A stretch of DNA of 64,000 nt from Pseudisothecium myosuroides (GCA_951799445.1 OX637288.1:26515288-26579287); one strand, 5' to 3'. Numbered from the stretch's first letter, positions 23,559 to 36,518 are shown. The notes: a model not told the origin generated them from the letters alone. Program-made: numbers and translations.

Positions 23559-24488
23559 CTGCAGGATTATACATCGTGGTTAGGACATGCTTACCGTCAA
23601 TTTCTGTAATTTCTGTAATTTCTGTGATATCTTTGATTTTAGTTGAGCATCGGCTCGAACTAGTAGAGAAAGCCGTGAAAACTTGGGGAAAGCATTGCGC
23701 TCCAGAGACCTATCAAGCATGTACTTTAATATGTTGATATACGGGCGATGAAAGTTTCAGAAGCTCTTCGCATGTTCGCGTGAACTTATGTAAGGAACTC
23801 ATTTGTGTGGTAACTTTCTCGTGGGTTGAAAATTTACCCCCCCAACCCTTGTAATTTTAGTGCCATCTTCAAACATAAGTTTTTTAAGAAAAGAGATATT
23901 TCTAGGTTCTATCACATTTCGAAGGTGCTTTCTATTTGATACGTCTTTGATGCAATCAACTCATGGTTCAAGTCTCATGAAGACTCGAGTATCAGCAGTT
24001 TATAACTTTTTCATGTGGTATCATAATAACAGAAAATTAGAGCTTTGAAATTCTCTTGAGATTGGGTACAACACACTCGAAAATCTTTTCTAGTAATGGA
24101 AACCACTCTCATCAATTCAAAGGTTCAACTCCAAGTGAGAATGGGCTTATATCATTCTCATGACAAAGGCAGTGATCGAAGGCACTGCAGACGTTCATGA
24201 ACTTGCCAAAAACTGTAGATTACGATATATTTTTATTGCAATCCATTTGAAACAAGAGGTAAGCAAGATACCATAATTTGAAGGCATCAGGTGGTCATAC
24301 AGGTGCACTCCACAAGTAAACTACAGCAAGAACTCAACAGTTAGCACTCCACAACTTGCATCTGCCTTGAACTCTTTAAGAGTTTCAGGATATTCAGATA
24401 AATTGCACTCTCTACTGACAAACCTTTGAGTCGTTTTTCATCTAGTTGAGTAACAATGCGTAGCGGAAAGCAGAAGGTTAACAATAGT
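23559..24488. other. CIA1-TPC1 convergent intergenic region
   Basis: About 930 bases between the two stop codons, presumably holding both 3' UTRs. A CTGTAATTT-type triplet repeat lies just after the CIA1 stop (23601-23630). No other gene was seen. Confidence 0.5.
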
Positions 24489-27400
24489 TTAAGCTTCCAC
24501 TCGTTGGTTAAAAGACTTGTTCTTCTCCATCTCCGCGCTAAGCATGTGGTTCAAAAGTGACTGCACATTGAAGTCTCTTGCCCTGCAGAAACATGGCACC
24601 CAACATTCACATTTGATTCAACATTGGAATTCCAAAGCATGAATTCCAAAGCCAGATGAATTCTATGCAGCCAAAATCTAACCTACAGGTGACCTGAGGA
24701 GGTAGTAAAGAACATGACGGCATAAAAAGAGTATTAAGAAATTGTTGATGTAGGACTTTTTAAGGAGTTTTCACCTTTTGGCTCTGCGCCGTTGCCGTTG
24801 ATTATGCTTGTGGCCCTGCAGCACAGACAACCTGTTTCAAAAGTGTCTACTAAAGAACCACAACATTCTTGAAAGAAGCTGCAGACACCTTGAAATCGAG
24901 AAAGCAACGTCAATTTCGATTTAGTTGGCGGGATTCTACGACTTTGGTTTTCAGGAACGTTTCCGTGCAAACAGTCTGAAATGTAAAATCTATACCAGTC
25001 CTACATTTTTGAGCTTTGTGTAAGATAAGTGCAACTTGTGCGACGTGAAGATATTTAGGAGTAGTAGCATTCTAAGATTGTCACATAGGGATTTTTATAT
25101 AATAATCAAATAGAGGATTCTACTAAAGACCATATGAAAAGTGACGTACAAAAGTAACACATATTTATTTGGGTAGAGATACTTGCAATTTCCAGCTTGT
25201 TTGACTTTTAATATAAATGACTGCCAAGCAGTCAGCTTAAGAGGGCAGGAGTGCATAGATTTTCACAGATTCCTCAGTTTTGATCAATCATAGAAAGAAA
25301 GGAAAAGGATGTGCACAGAAAGCTCACCTCATTATCAGAGTCACTACTACTGCTGTCATCTTCGGATGATGATTTTGTAGATTCGTTTATTTCCATTTCA
25401 GCAAAGAATGCTTCCAACACAAACGCAACAATCTGCAATTACAATACCACAGCCACTTGTGGATGAGCAACATTCACCTAAAGCACATCTAAAAGCTTTT
25501 ATTCAGAATCCTAACAACATATCACCATTTCTCAAAGTCAGTTCCTCAATCTAGATACAACAGAAGTGATGTTAGTAGACAACAAGAAGTAAAAGCCATG
25601 ATTCTACTTTCATATTACAACCCATTGTAAAACACGGAAAGCTTCCATACCAAATTGAGGAGAAACAGAACAGCAATGACGTAGAAGCCCCAGAAGAAAA
25701 ACATCGTCCACCACGTCCCGGTCAGTGCGATGAAGCTCTGCAAGGTGAAACGTATTAGCAGATCTCATCATTTGAATAGTGTTTGATAACAAAAGAGCGA
25801 GGACTATTATAGCTGATGAGGCAGTGTCTAATTATTTGCATTATATAGAACTTCTCATTGATGACATGGCGCTAAATCATACGAATTGATGACATGGCAC
25901 AATTAAATGTAAGATGACCATTTCTCCTTTCTTGGACTACCTCTCCAAATAATACTAATTAGGTGAACACATTAACACTAACTAGCTCATGACATGACGG
26001 AACCAGAACACACTGACACTAACTAATTGATGAATCGACAGAAGTAGAAGCAAGATAACTATTTATCCTCGGACTACCTCCACTGAAGAGAACAAAAAAT
26101 CATGTAAAAAAGTCTGCAACATTGTCCCCACTCAGGAAAGCTATTCCGCAGGAAGTCGTAAGCAAAACCAGTTTCAGTAGAGAATACTTACATCCATCCA
26201 TACTTGCCAGTTGCCCATGATGAGCAGGTCGAACAAAGTTACCATGCCGGAAGCAAAATCGTTGAAGTTTTGCAATAAATAACTGAATAAAGTCAAGGAT
26301 TTCACTGAATCATTCGTACAATACTTCTATTTGAATACCGAAAAATAAGGAGTTTTTGCCAATAAGAGAATAATTTGTTCCAATTAAAACGTGTGCGATT
26401 TCAACAAACTAAGGAAAAGATTACTGATGAGTGAGTAAGCTTACTCATTCTCAAACATGGCGGTGCCCTCCAGGATAGGATTTCCAGCATAAACAAGACC
26501 GCCGAAAAGCTGCACAGCATCAAACGGCCCATAACACCATTTATCAATGGTAGTAGGGTAATTATAAGCGGCAGCATAGTGACTATTATCACAATGGTCA
26601 ATTTTACATATATTCTTGCCATCAAAAATTCTCAAAAAGTTGAGTGCTATCCATTTTCAAATCAATACCTACTCATCGTCCCAGATTTTTTGGTGTCACA
26701 TTTCGTTATGAAGTTTCAATTAGGTACCTTTGCCCTTATTTGAAAACATGAAGGAAGAAGAGCAACAGAAAAGCAAATGAGGGAATGAAAGAAACGTACA
26801 TGAACGCCCAAGGAACAAAAGATGCACATGAGGCAGAAGACCATCCCCAAGTAAGGCATAAGATTGGGGATGAGCTTGAAGAATGTGGCAACCATAACCT
26901 TGTACCGCTCTACTAACACGAGCAACCTCGTCAACCGCATCAGTCGAGCAATCAAGAGATATCGGATCCTGCAACAATAACAACATGGAAGTTCAGAGAT
27001 ATATTTATCTTATTTCATTACAACGTTTGTTACACAAGTAGCACTATTGAGTGGCTCATATTTGAACTTTCTGTTGTCCAATTTGACTTATTCGTTCATC
27101 AACACATACAACATTCTTCATTTTTTTTACCTCGAAGTGTCTCAAAGTCCTATCCTAGATAATGAATACAGTGTTCCAAGGTGAGCTTCTATCCAAATAA
27201 CTTCTCAGACATCCAAGTTCCAAAGTAATGGTTGAATCGTTGAAAAAAGAATCCTCAATGACTGATTTGATGAGATCGAGGAAATAATATATTTATACAA
27301 AAACATACGCAAAAATATGCAAAAATATGTCAAAAAGATTTGGATACTGAAGAGTTAAAATTCATGTGCAATATAGATTTTAGCCCCGTTCGCATTTTTT

Positions 27401-30400
27401 TTCCTTCAGAATATGGTCAATCAAATTGTCATTATAAAACCGTGAAATCTCTGTCATTTGGGATAAAGGGAGCAATATAGAATAAGGTAAGATCTCGTAC
27501 CACTCTTCATTGCTGAAGAAAGGTAGATCAGTTGGAGAGAAAAACGCTGCAGTCTCCGCAACCACTGCAAACAGTCCAGCAAGCAGAAATCAGACAAGCC
27601 CAATACGTACTACTGTATATCTAAATATTATGAGGAATAGAGTTAGAGTTTAGGGTTTAGGGTTTAGGGTTTAAGGTCAGGTTTTCCTCCAGCCTACCAA
27701 TTGTAACAGTAATGACAAAGTCGAACTGGTTTTGTGCAGACCGCCAGTAATTGTTGAATCCATAAACCAAAACTTTCAAACTCATTTCAACAAAGTACAA
27801 CCATCCTGGATCAAACACAAGTGAACAGTTAGTAGGCCATATTCACGTCATACCATTACTGTAGAGACCAATGATCTTCAGCACTTGCATATGAAAGTAA
27901 TTAATTATTACAAAAAAGGTGGTTTAGAACCTTGAATTTAATTTCTGAAAAAAATTGACAGACGCAACGAAAGCTTCTAAGTTAGAATGCAAATCAAGAA
28001 AAACAGCTTGATAGCATGGTTAGAAAAGGGATTTAGTTTTGAGAATTCAAGTTACTACTTTTTCAGCGAAACAGTGTCAGTAATGTTTGAATTGTATCTC
28101 TCATTTTTTACAGACCTCAAAGTTAAGAAATAACATACCGAGAGCGAATTCGACATCTTGCCAGATACGCTGGGAGGAACTGTTCTCTATATCAAGCTGC
28201 AAATTTTCAGTCAAGAATATAAGATCTTTTAAGAAAATAAATTGTTCACATTTGACTTCAACATGGCTTTGGGTGGAGTTAACAGGCCAATGGCAAGAAC
28301 ATACTTTTAAAGGGACTTCAAACTACCCTATTGCATGGACTTTGAAGAAATAGAATCTACCTCTCAAGGACATGACAGATATTAATAAACATATTTCACA
28401 GGGAAGGAACAAACCGTGGTCTCAATAATGACAGCTACAGCGTTGACAAGCAGCATGCCAATCACAATTTTCTCAAAGACAGGGCTTCTAACAAAAGTCT
28501 TCAAGAATTCGAGCGTGTTGGAATTGTAAAATGCAGGAAATTGCTCAAACCATGAGGGCTGCAATTGATACCAAAAATCTCGAAGTCAAGTTAAAGAAAA
28601 CATGGAGTAGATAAGGTCCATAGAAAGACCCCTGCCAACCGAAAATTACATGAGAAAACCCCAAAAACTCAGATGAAAATTGAGATAGAAATTATTGGAG
28701 TTTCAACGAATATACTGTTTATTTTACGAAGTTATAAATGCATAGTGTTCTAAAAGTGTCCCCATCCTAAAATAGTGAAACAACTGTAATTCGAAAAATT
28801 CAACATCAAACATGGAAAGTTTTAGACCATCTACAAATACAAAAACTCATCTACAAATAATTGGGCAACACGTTCTATACCTCCTCCGCTTTGTCGAACT
28901 TCAATGAGATGGCACTGCAAAGGTCAGAAAACTCCTCTCGATTGATCTGTCAACCACAAAGCATGATATGACTTTCAAAAAGATTGTTATATTTTTCATA
29001 TAAAATGACACTTAAGTGTTCTGACAAAATAGTATCACATTTTGAATCCAGGAAGAAAACCGATTCTGACTCACCTTGAAGTCACCACTATCATCCAGTG
29101 CATAGAAGACTGCTTCCATGTCATCCTCTGCAATCTTTGGTAATGTTCTGGAAACCATCATCGGGTGAGAGGAAGCTACGGAAGCACTAATTTGCACTTC
29201 ACTAATTTGCAGTTGTAAGAAAGCTTGATTCTCTAATCATTTAGTTAGAGATACTAAAATTAGATACGTCACTCTAGAGAAGTTAAACCACTCCGTGGTT
29301 GTATCTCAAAAGAATCTTATCTTAGACCCACAAAGGTATCAGTAGTAAGTTGATGTTGATCTAATAGAACATTAGAATGTTAAGATAATGTTAGATTAGT
29401 GTAGAGTTAATTCAATGACATTAACATGAAATTAATACCACGTGTATTGTACTACCAATAAATTGAATTTCTCATGCATCAGAATTGTCTCAACTTTGAA
29501 ATGGTTTCCAAAACATAATAGGGCACGTACCGGTACTTGTTGAGTTCCTTAAAAAGTTTAGCACATTGAGGTACATCAAGATACCCTCGCCTCTGCAAAT
29601 CAAAGAGGGGAGGTCATGGTACAAAGTAAGCTCATTGATACACCAAAACATATAACCAATGATCAATAACCAATGAAACATATAACCAATAATCTATAAC
29701 CATGATATTCCTTCCCTTAGAACGCAAGATCTCTCCCCAGAATTGTGGACAATGTTTAAGTAGGAGGCAAACAGAGCGTCCAAAAACTGGTTAATAATGA
29801 TATGAGAGCGTCACCACAAGATATTAAGTGAGTATGCTTAGAGCTTGAGTCTCCGTGTACACAACTTGAGAATTTTACCTGCTCATCAATGAGTTTGAAA
29901 GCAGCACTCAGAACTTGCTGACGCTTGTCCTCTTCATTCATCAGGAGCTTTGCCAGCTGTTGCCATCAACAGTCATTGCCTTAGCAAATCTCCAACAATA
30001 GATTTTCAAAAACCGTTTTGCTAAATAATCGAAATGATACAGGAAGACATTCAAAGATAGTGCTTAACTTCCTCTAAGATGAAATATATTCAAGAAAGTA
30101 TTCAAACAATTGGGAACCTCAAACAGTAGAATCAAACAGTAGAGGCTAAGCTTGTTTAAAAAAAAGTACTGACATCTCTAACACAAGGCGGTCTTTGTAA
30201 AACCATAATGCCAAGTCCGATGTGTCACTTTCTCATTGGTTAATTAGGAGAGAGTTATAACCCATAATCCTTCTTCTTATTCTAAACTTTAAGTCAACCT
30301 AAAAGTACATAGCTACACATTCTTAATTGGATAGAACGACTTGGATAGAACGACTTGCCATTTATCTAGTCTATCTACAACTTCAAGAGAAACGAAAAAA

Positions 30401-33400
30401 AGAAAATTCTGTGCTCACCTGACCCTTGAAACTGTCGTACACGACGGCAAGAATCAAGTTCATGATGAAGTAGACTCCAAATAAGATGTACAAGATAAAG
30501 AATAATGAAGTAAACCGCGACGACCTGAAACATAATAGATTGGTCTGTGAGAATAGATTTTGTGAGAATATCACAGAACAAGCAAGACAAAACTAACCTC
30601 ACTTTTCCTGCACGTAGAGATAGTTTCTAGTTATTCAAGATAAGCTTCTTGATCAAAAACTTAGGCAATACAACCTGTGAAGAAAGTAAGAAAAAACAAA
30701 GCAATGCAGAAGGAGAGTGTGGGTAATTAATTACTTGTAAGCTGGCAGCCAGACGTCAGGATTGTTGGACGTGGTGAAGAGAATGGACATCTGGTAGAGA
30801 GTGGTCGAGTAAGTGGTGAATATGCTCTTGCCCTGTACTGTATCTTCAAAAAGCACGTATGCCAACCAGCTTGAGAAGAGCAGGTATAACCCCAGCAGTG
30901 CCTACACAGCAATACCAAACAAGGCTCAGAACTATAAATTCAAATATTGAAACATTAAAATGGTATTAAAAACATCATTTATAATATGAAATTTAAAATA
31001 AATTAAAACAAAATAAAACACTAAGAATAATCCTAAGTAAGTTGGGTTATCAAACCTTGATTTTGTCTTCATCAAGTTTAAGATTATGCCTTCCTATAGT
31101 TGGGGAGTAGAAAAAAACAAGGGTTGTGATTGAAAATCTCGATTATCTCTACTTCCTTGTTTAACCCTAAGGCATGCTATATCATAATATGCGAATTGAT
31201 TATAGTGTCCAGCCTATCTCCAACTTGGGTTCTGTGAGATTCACAAGAAAGAGGGTGTCAAACTACCCAGAATAATCTTGACAACTAATCGGACAGTTCT
31301 TCAAAATCAAACTACATTTTCACCAGCAAACATTTATCCTGCTACCAATGTTTGAAAACCACTAATGATTTCAGAGAGGATATTCCCAACTTACCGCAAT
31401 ATCCAAAAAGTCTGGCACAACCCCAACTAAAGTCTTCATACAGTCACGTAAACCCCTGCATAGATGCAAAGAACGAGATGTGTATAGAACCTTCGGCAAA
31501 TTTAACTGAAACAATCCTGCAAGAACTTACTCAAGTCTAGTACCAGGTATATCTACAAGGTCGCTAAATATACACAGATCTCTTTAGACTAAAACAACGT
31601 TCTAGAGTATCTTACACACTTGAAAACTACCATTGACTACACCACTTATCACACACTCAAACTAGTCAACTTATTCGGGTCAGAATGTTTACCGAATGTT
31701 TACTACAATGAGAGCAACTCTGAGGTATGGCGCCAGTCGAAATGGTAAGCTGACAATGAAGCCAGATGGTACCACGTAGATTGCATTCACCAATGTATCC
31801 AACAACAATACCAGAAAGAGGGAAGACTGCATAGAAACCAACACCAAAATTAACACAAGCAGACTAATAACAACATTAGTCGAAGTTCCTAATCTTATAC
31901 AACAGTAGGGGTGTCACAGTAGAAGGAGATTTCAGAATCACATTCCAAAACTGTAGAAGGGCTTAGTACTTTGAGGAAAGAAAAATTGAGAGAAATAAAA
32001 AATTCTGTTGTGCTCAATTTGATAACGAACTTGCAAATCGCAAGATCGAGCAGGCTTATCTGATGGTAGATTCAGTTGAGATTGTTTCAAAGAAAGAAGA
32101 TATATGCGAGTTTGTCGAAAGGATTCTTTACTCGTAAAACTTCGAGTCTGTTCTTCCAAAACAGCTTGCTCCCAATAATAGCGAGGGGGAAGAACGTGGA
32201 CACTCCGAGTATGATCAGGATCACCGTCTGCAAATCGCCATCAGTGTATCAGACATGTGTTACACAAATAAAACTTGAGTATCAGTGATCTTTTAGTGCA
32301 GAATTTGAAATTCATTGGAGAAACTACTGCAGGAGTTTCTGCTTTACAATGCAAAAGCTCCCCAATTGAATTCACAAATTGTGTATGCTAAGTTAATCCA
32401 ATAGAACAGGACATCAACATGTAAATAAATGGCAATTTTCTGTTAGACTGAATGGTTACTTAATGACACTAGCATTGTAATATCAATATTTTTACCAATG
32501 ACATGATGATTAATTTAACACCATTAGCAATAGACAACCCTTAACTCAGCATGAACATTGTATGAATTTAATGTCTATTGACATTAAATAACTCTGTAAA
32601 CCTAATTCAGGGAGTTTTTTGTGAGGCACATTATGTGTTAACCTTGCGACACACTAGTCTCAAACTTCCAATCTTAAAACGAAAGAAACCCAAACCTCAA
32701 AGATGAGTGACTCATATCGAGTTAAATAAGGAAGGCCCCCAAGAAAGAACTTGTCTCTTTCTCCACATGGATTTGGAAACTTCTCCTTGCACCAAAGCGG
32801 CACCTACAAAGCCCACCAACAAGAGTAAGGTTTATCATTTTCCAAAGAGAATAAAAATGCAAGGAGAAAACTAAAATAACAAATACCAGTCATACCGTTA
32901 TAAAGCAAGTCAAGACATTCACCACAATCCATGCCTAGTGCAGAATATTTTGCAGTTGTTAGATTCTTAATTTTAAGCAAATATAGATTATCAAGTTACA
33001 CCGGTTCCAACTACATTTGGAAATCACCTATATAGGTCAGTAATGTTAGTGTTAGTAGCGTCTTTCAAAAGATGTGCTTACTTCAAAGAAATTCAGCAAC
33101 AGCAACGCAGCCAGGTTCAAGTCCCAGAGAAAGTCCAAACGGATGTATGCGAAGTAGAGCTTAGCAGCCTCCTCGAAATTGGACTGCTCGAGCACCTCCG
33201 GTGGTAGACCAACTCCATCCTCAGCCTACCAAAAAATCAAACAATGAATTATTATAAAACAATAAAAATTCAAAATTGCAAGTGGAATTAAAAGAAGCCT
33301 GTTAAAGAGTGAAATAGAATTGGAAAACAGTCCAAGACTTAGGTACTTGGTTGTTGAGGCTGATCTCTCATTAAGTTATGGTGATTTTGATTCCAAGGTG

Positions 33401-34681
33401 CTAGGACCCAAGGGTAAAAAATGCTCTATACTTGTAAATTTGCATCCAAAAACCTTCACAAGATTAGATAAAGGGTCTGAAAGAAACTTCCAGATTCCCA
33501 GCAAACTGGAATTGCGACTCGTTAATTATTCCTTGTAATGCAGCAAGAAATTCTAAACTATGGGAGAAGAGTTTCCAAACAAGGTGTCAAGGGTGTCAAA
33601 CTATAAGTATTTTACAAATAGGAGGCCTTTTGATTCACAAATGGTCATTCTCATCTAAAGTGCTACAATCCCAATGTAAAAATGCAAAAATGTTGAGCTG
33701 TTATTTTGCAGTAATCTGCACCCTAAAACCCCTCTTAAGAGTAGGCAAAGCATCTGCAAGAAACCTTCCAGATTCACATAAAACTGCAATCACATGCCTT
33801 AATTCTTCACTACAATATAGGAAATCTACAATACTCCTAAATTCGGCAAAAAATGAGCGGGCACTTTACTAAAGAGTCGCATTCTCTTTTAAAATGCTGG
33901 CAGGGCTAAACCAAGAAAAGCTAAGTGCATTAAGGGTTGTCAAACTTCAAGACTTGTGCTCCAACAATGCAGGCAATTTGAGAAACAAAATCTGTTTTCA
34001 CTGCAATGCAACAAAACTATCTAAAACCTTTGGGGAAACGGGCAAGCATTTCCTAAAAGAGCTGCATTCTCTTTGAAATTGTTTATTAGATGAGCTAAAC
34101 AAAAAGAAGGGGAGACAGAATTCTAAACTTGTTCTTCAAGAAATGCTTTACTTCCCTGCAATGCAGCAAAACCTTCTAAAACATTAAATAGGATAAACGA
34201 GCTGCATTCTCCCTGAAATTCCTTAGAAAGACTAAACCAAACAAAAAAAGCAAGCGACTTCAACGACTTTCAGACTTCCAGACTGCCGCTCCGAGAATGG
34301 AGGCGATTTCGAAAATGCAATTCAAAATCTCCACCAGACAGCTTCTACTTCTCAGAGACAGCTTTCAAGGACTCACAATCGCACCAAAGCGAACTTAAAA
34401 ACAAGCTACAAAATCACAAGCTCCAAACAACCCCAAAATCCTTGTGCAAAATGAGAACGCACAAAACGAGAATGCAGCTAGATCAGTAGCCAAACCTGAT
34501 CCACCATAGCCGCAGCTTTCTGGTAAACATTGCCCTTCGTAATCGCCTCCCCACGTCGCCCCACCAACACATTGTTGAGGGCGCCGCTCTCACTCCCACC
34601 AAGGCTACTGGAAGATCCACCCCGTCGCCGCACACTCCCACTAGTACTGCCGCTCGGCAGCAACGGATCCTCCATAGCCAT
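24489..34681 (-). CDS. TPC1: two-pore channel 1, vacuolar Ca2+-regulated cation channel
   Basis: Tonoplast slow-vacuolar channel: two six-helix Shaker-like units joined by a cytosolic EF-hand linker. Twenty-four GT-AG exons, 781 aa: 34681-34496, 33225-33082, 32934-32896, 32803-32696, 32227-32132, 31826-31693, 31455-31395, 30901-30735, 30524-30419, 29956-29879, 29592-29531, 29147-29075, 28946-28881, 28558-28415, 28196-28139, 27805-27698, 27564-27501, 26968-26800, 26509-26445, 26282-26192, 25737-25651, 25432-25328, 24815-24775, 24582-24489. Visible: vacuolar-sorting EDPLL near the start; pore [10 protein letters not shown] (299-307); degenerate EF1 loop (371-382); intact EF2 loop DDSGDFKINREE (412-423); domain II voltage sensor [17 protein letters not shown]; filter [11 protein letters not shown]-terminal [10 protein letters not shown]. 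Residues equal Arabidopsis numbering plus 36. The N at 493 and N at 642 replace lumenal sensor acids. The 13-residue exon 3 is extra and could be alternative. Confidence 0.95.
27646..27676 (+). repeat. interstitial telomeric repeat (TTTAGGG)3 in a TPC1 intron
   Basis: Three tandem TTTAGGG units plus a degenerate fourth lie between TPC1 exons 16 and 17. This is the plant-type telomere motif; a short array could be a repair scar or a telo-box. Confidence 0.85.
33840..34260 (+). repeat. diverged repeats in TPC1 intron 1
   Basis: Three units share AGAG(T/C)(C/T)GCATTCTC, then GCTAAACCAA-like strings, starting near 33863, 34052 and 34190. An earlier related stretch runs from 33380. They are intronic and non-coding. 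Confidence 0.5.
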
Positions 34682-35326
34682 CACCTACAACAACAAAACA
34701 ACAACAATGCATCCCTCAAAACAAAAACATCCTTCCTCAAAAACACTGAATCCCTCCAAAAACAAATGCATCCCCTGATCTCCCTGAACAAACGCATCAC
34801 CGACACTTGAAAAGTTGGACTTGTACTTGAAACAACTTCTACCCGTACTACGAATCTGATTTTCGGGACTGACCTTGTTGCAACGTCCTTACAGTTAACT
34901 TACTGTAGGAAGAAACAGAGTGAAGGGCAGTAGTGTGGATTGTGGAAGCGTGATTGCTTGGTCAGTGATGAGATGGATCGGGAAGAATCGTTTCTTGAGA
35001 TTGGAATCGGCCGGGAGTGAGAAGATTCCTGTTGTGCTTCTGGGATTTTTTCCTTTTTTTAGGCAGGGTTTAGTGGAGGCTTTTGGTGTTTTGGAGTGTT
35101 TTTGGGTGTGCTTTGGTGTGTTTTGGGGTGAGGGTATTGCAATTGCGGTATCAAGAGGTGAGCAGGTTCCAGTCTGGAAAGGTTCGAGGTCGATTTATGA
35201 TGCTGGGATTCGAGCTGGAGATGCTTTGGGGAGGGCGTGGAAGGGTCGGTGGCTTTGGAAAGATCAGAGTTTTGACTTCTGTTTTTTTCTGTACGAAAAG
35301 CAAAGCAAATTGTGTTTTGCACTCAG
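34682..35326 (-). promoter_or_regulatory. TPC1 upstream region
   Basis: Presumed promoter and 5' UTR. C/A-rich sequence just upstream of the ATG (34690-34780) looks like a leader. A 155-codon frame on the opposite strand (34920-35387) has no recognisable domain and is not called as a gene. Confidence 0.35.
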
Positions 35327-35469
35327 CATAACATTCAGTAGTTCTACAGTGATGGTGTGGTATATTCCACACTCCAATAGTTACTGATGTATTAGACAGG
35401 TGGAGGATGTAGAGGCACACCATCACTGTAGAACCAAGGCAACATCAACACATGCTACTGAATGTTATG
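35327..35469. repeat. two-step stem-loop, miRNA-precursor-like or fold-back MITE
   Basis: CATAACATTCAGTAG (35327-35341) pairs with CTACTGAATGTTATG (35455-35469), and TTCTACAGTGATGGTGTG (35342-35359) pairs perfectly with 35416-35433. The right arm has a 21-base bulge between the two helices. The loop is about 56 bases. Confidence 0.75.
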
Positions 35470-35586
35470 AGTGGTTCAACTCAAAATAGATGAAAAATGC
35501 TATGGTAAGTGATAGTAATTTATTTAAATGTTTAGGTCACTCTCAGTATTGTCAGTAGTGTAGAGTTTTTTTGTTTTTTTTATTGC

Positions 35587-35874
35587 TAAGGTGAGCATCC
35601 CCAAACCGCCACTTTTTTGGCTAACGTGCCTAGTTATTTTTATTAGGGTGGCTAAAAATTCCATATTTTCTTGTTGGCAACTGAAAGGAGGTTCCAGTGT
35701 ACCAAAGAACACAACATTTGGATATTGTATGCAAAAGTTATAAAGGGTCAAAGTTTTTTTGGTAGACCTTCTGAAATCATTTCTTCCACATAGGTACATA
35801 TTGATTTTGGAGATGTGCACTGAGTGATGATGGTGATTTTGGGTCAGCAGCACATTTGGGGTTGTCCACCTTGT
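35587..35874 (-). mobile_element. dispersed element, family G copy 1
   Basis: Reverse-complement match to 58417-58712, including GGAACCTCCTTTCA-like, TGTTGTGTTC and ATGTGGAAGAAA strings. Ends read CTAAGGTG and CACCTTGTAG. The 109-codon minus-strand frame across it does not continue in the other copy. Probably a MITE with short inverted ends. Confidence 0.6.
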
Positions 35875-36514
35875 AGTACATGATATTTTTAGAAGTTGTC
35901 TTGATTACCAATGAGATGAAGTTGTCTATTAAAACATCCAATATTTTAATTGTTTAGTACAAAATTTTAACTGTCTACTGTTAGGCTTGGCATTTCTTGT
36001 CAAATTATTGATTGAAGTTGAAAAAAATGATTCAACAAATGTTTTTAAATTTGCAACGTGTTATTTTTTCTATGCAAGGTGATTATGTTGTTGCCAGCTT
36101 TATAGCGATTTTGTTGAAAATTTGTTGAACACTTTGTTGAAAATCACTGAGAAAGTCTATTTTTCAATCACCAATAACAAATAAGATATTACAGAATTCC
36201 CTAGAGTGTCCAGCCTCTACTTGGCTTAATTTTTGAGGTCATCCCAGTGGGGAAAAAAATGAAAAAAGAAATACTAAATAGGGTGATAGAGTAATAGTTG
36301 TACAGTCTGTCAAGCTTATCTAACTGAAGCACTGCCAGTCTCACTTGGGTGCCTGGACTTGCACGTGAGCGTGACCATGTCCAACTGAAGAACTTTCATC
36401 CAAATCAATTGCACTTTCATCCATGTCGGTGCCGTCTCCCTGCAGGGCTCCCTCATATTTTTGGATTTTCACGGATTGCTGACGTGGCTATTAAGACACT
36501 GATTTGTTCTATTT
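35875..36514. other. AT-rich intergenic, no gene recognised
   Basis: No supported feature other than background sequence. Confidence 0.4.
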
Positions 36515-36518
36515 TTAA

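Noticed and set aside
24734..24774. Reading TPC1 exon 23 through to a nearby stop
   Set aside because: Splicing at AAAAG|GTGAAA to 24582 gives a C-terminus ([10 protein letters not shown]) that matches the TPC1 family.
34920..35387. 155-codon frame on + upstream of TPC1
   Set aside because: No domain, overlaps two other frames and ends inside a hairpin; more likely promoter or leader sequence of the divergent strand.
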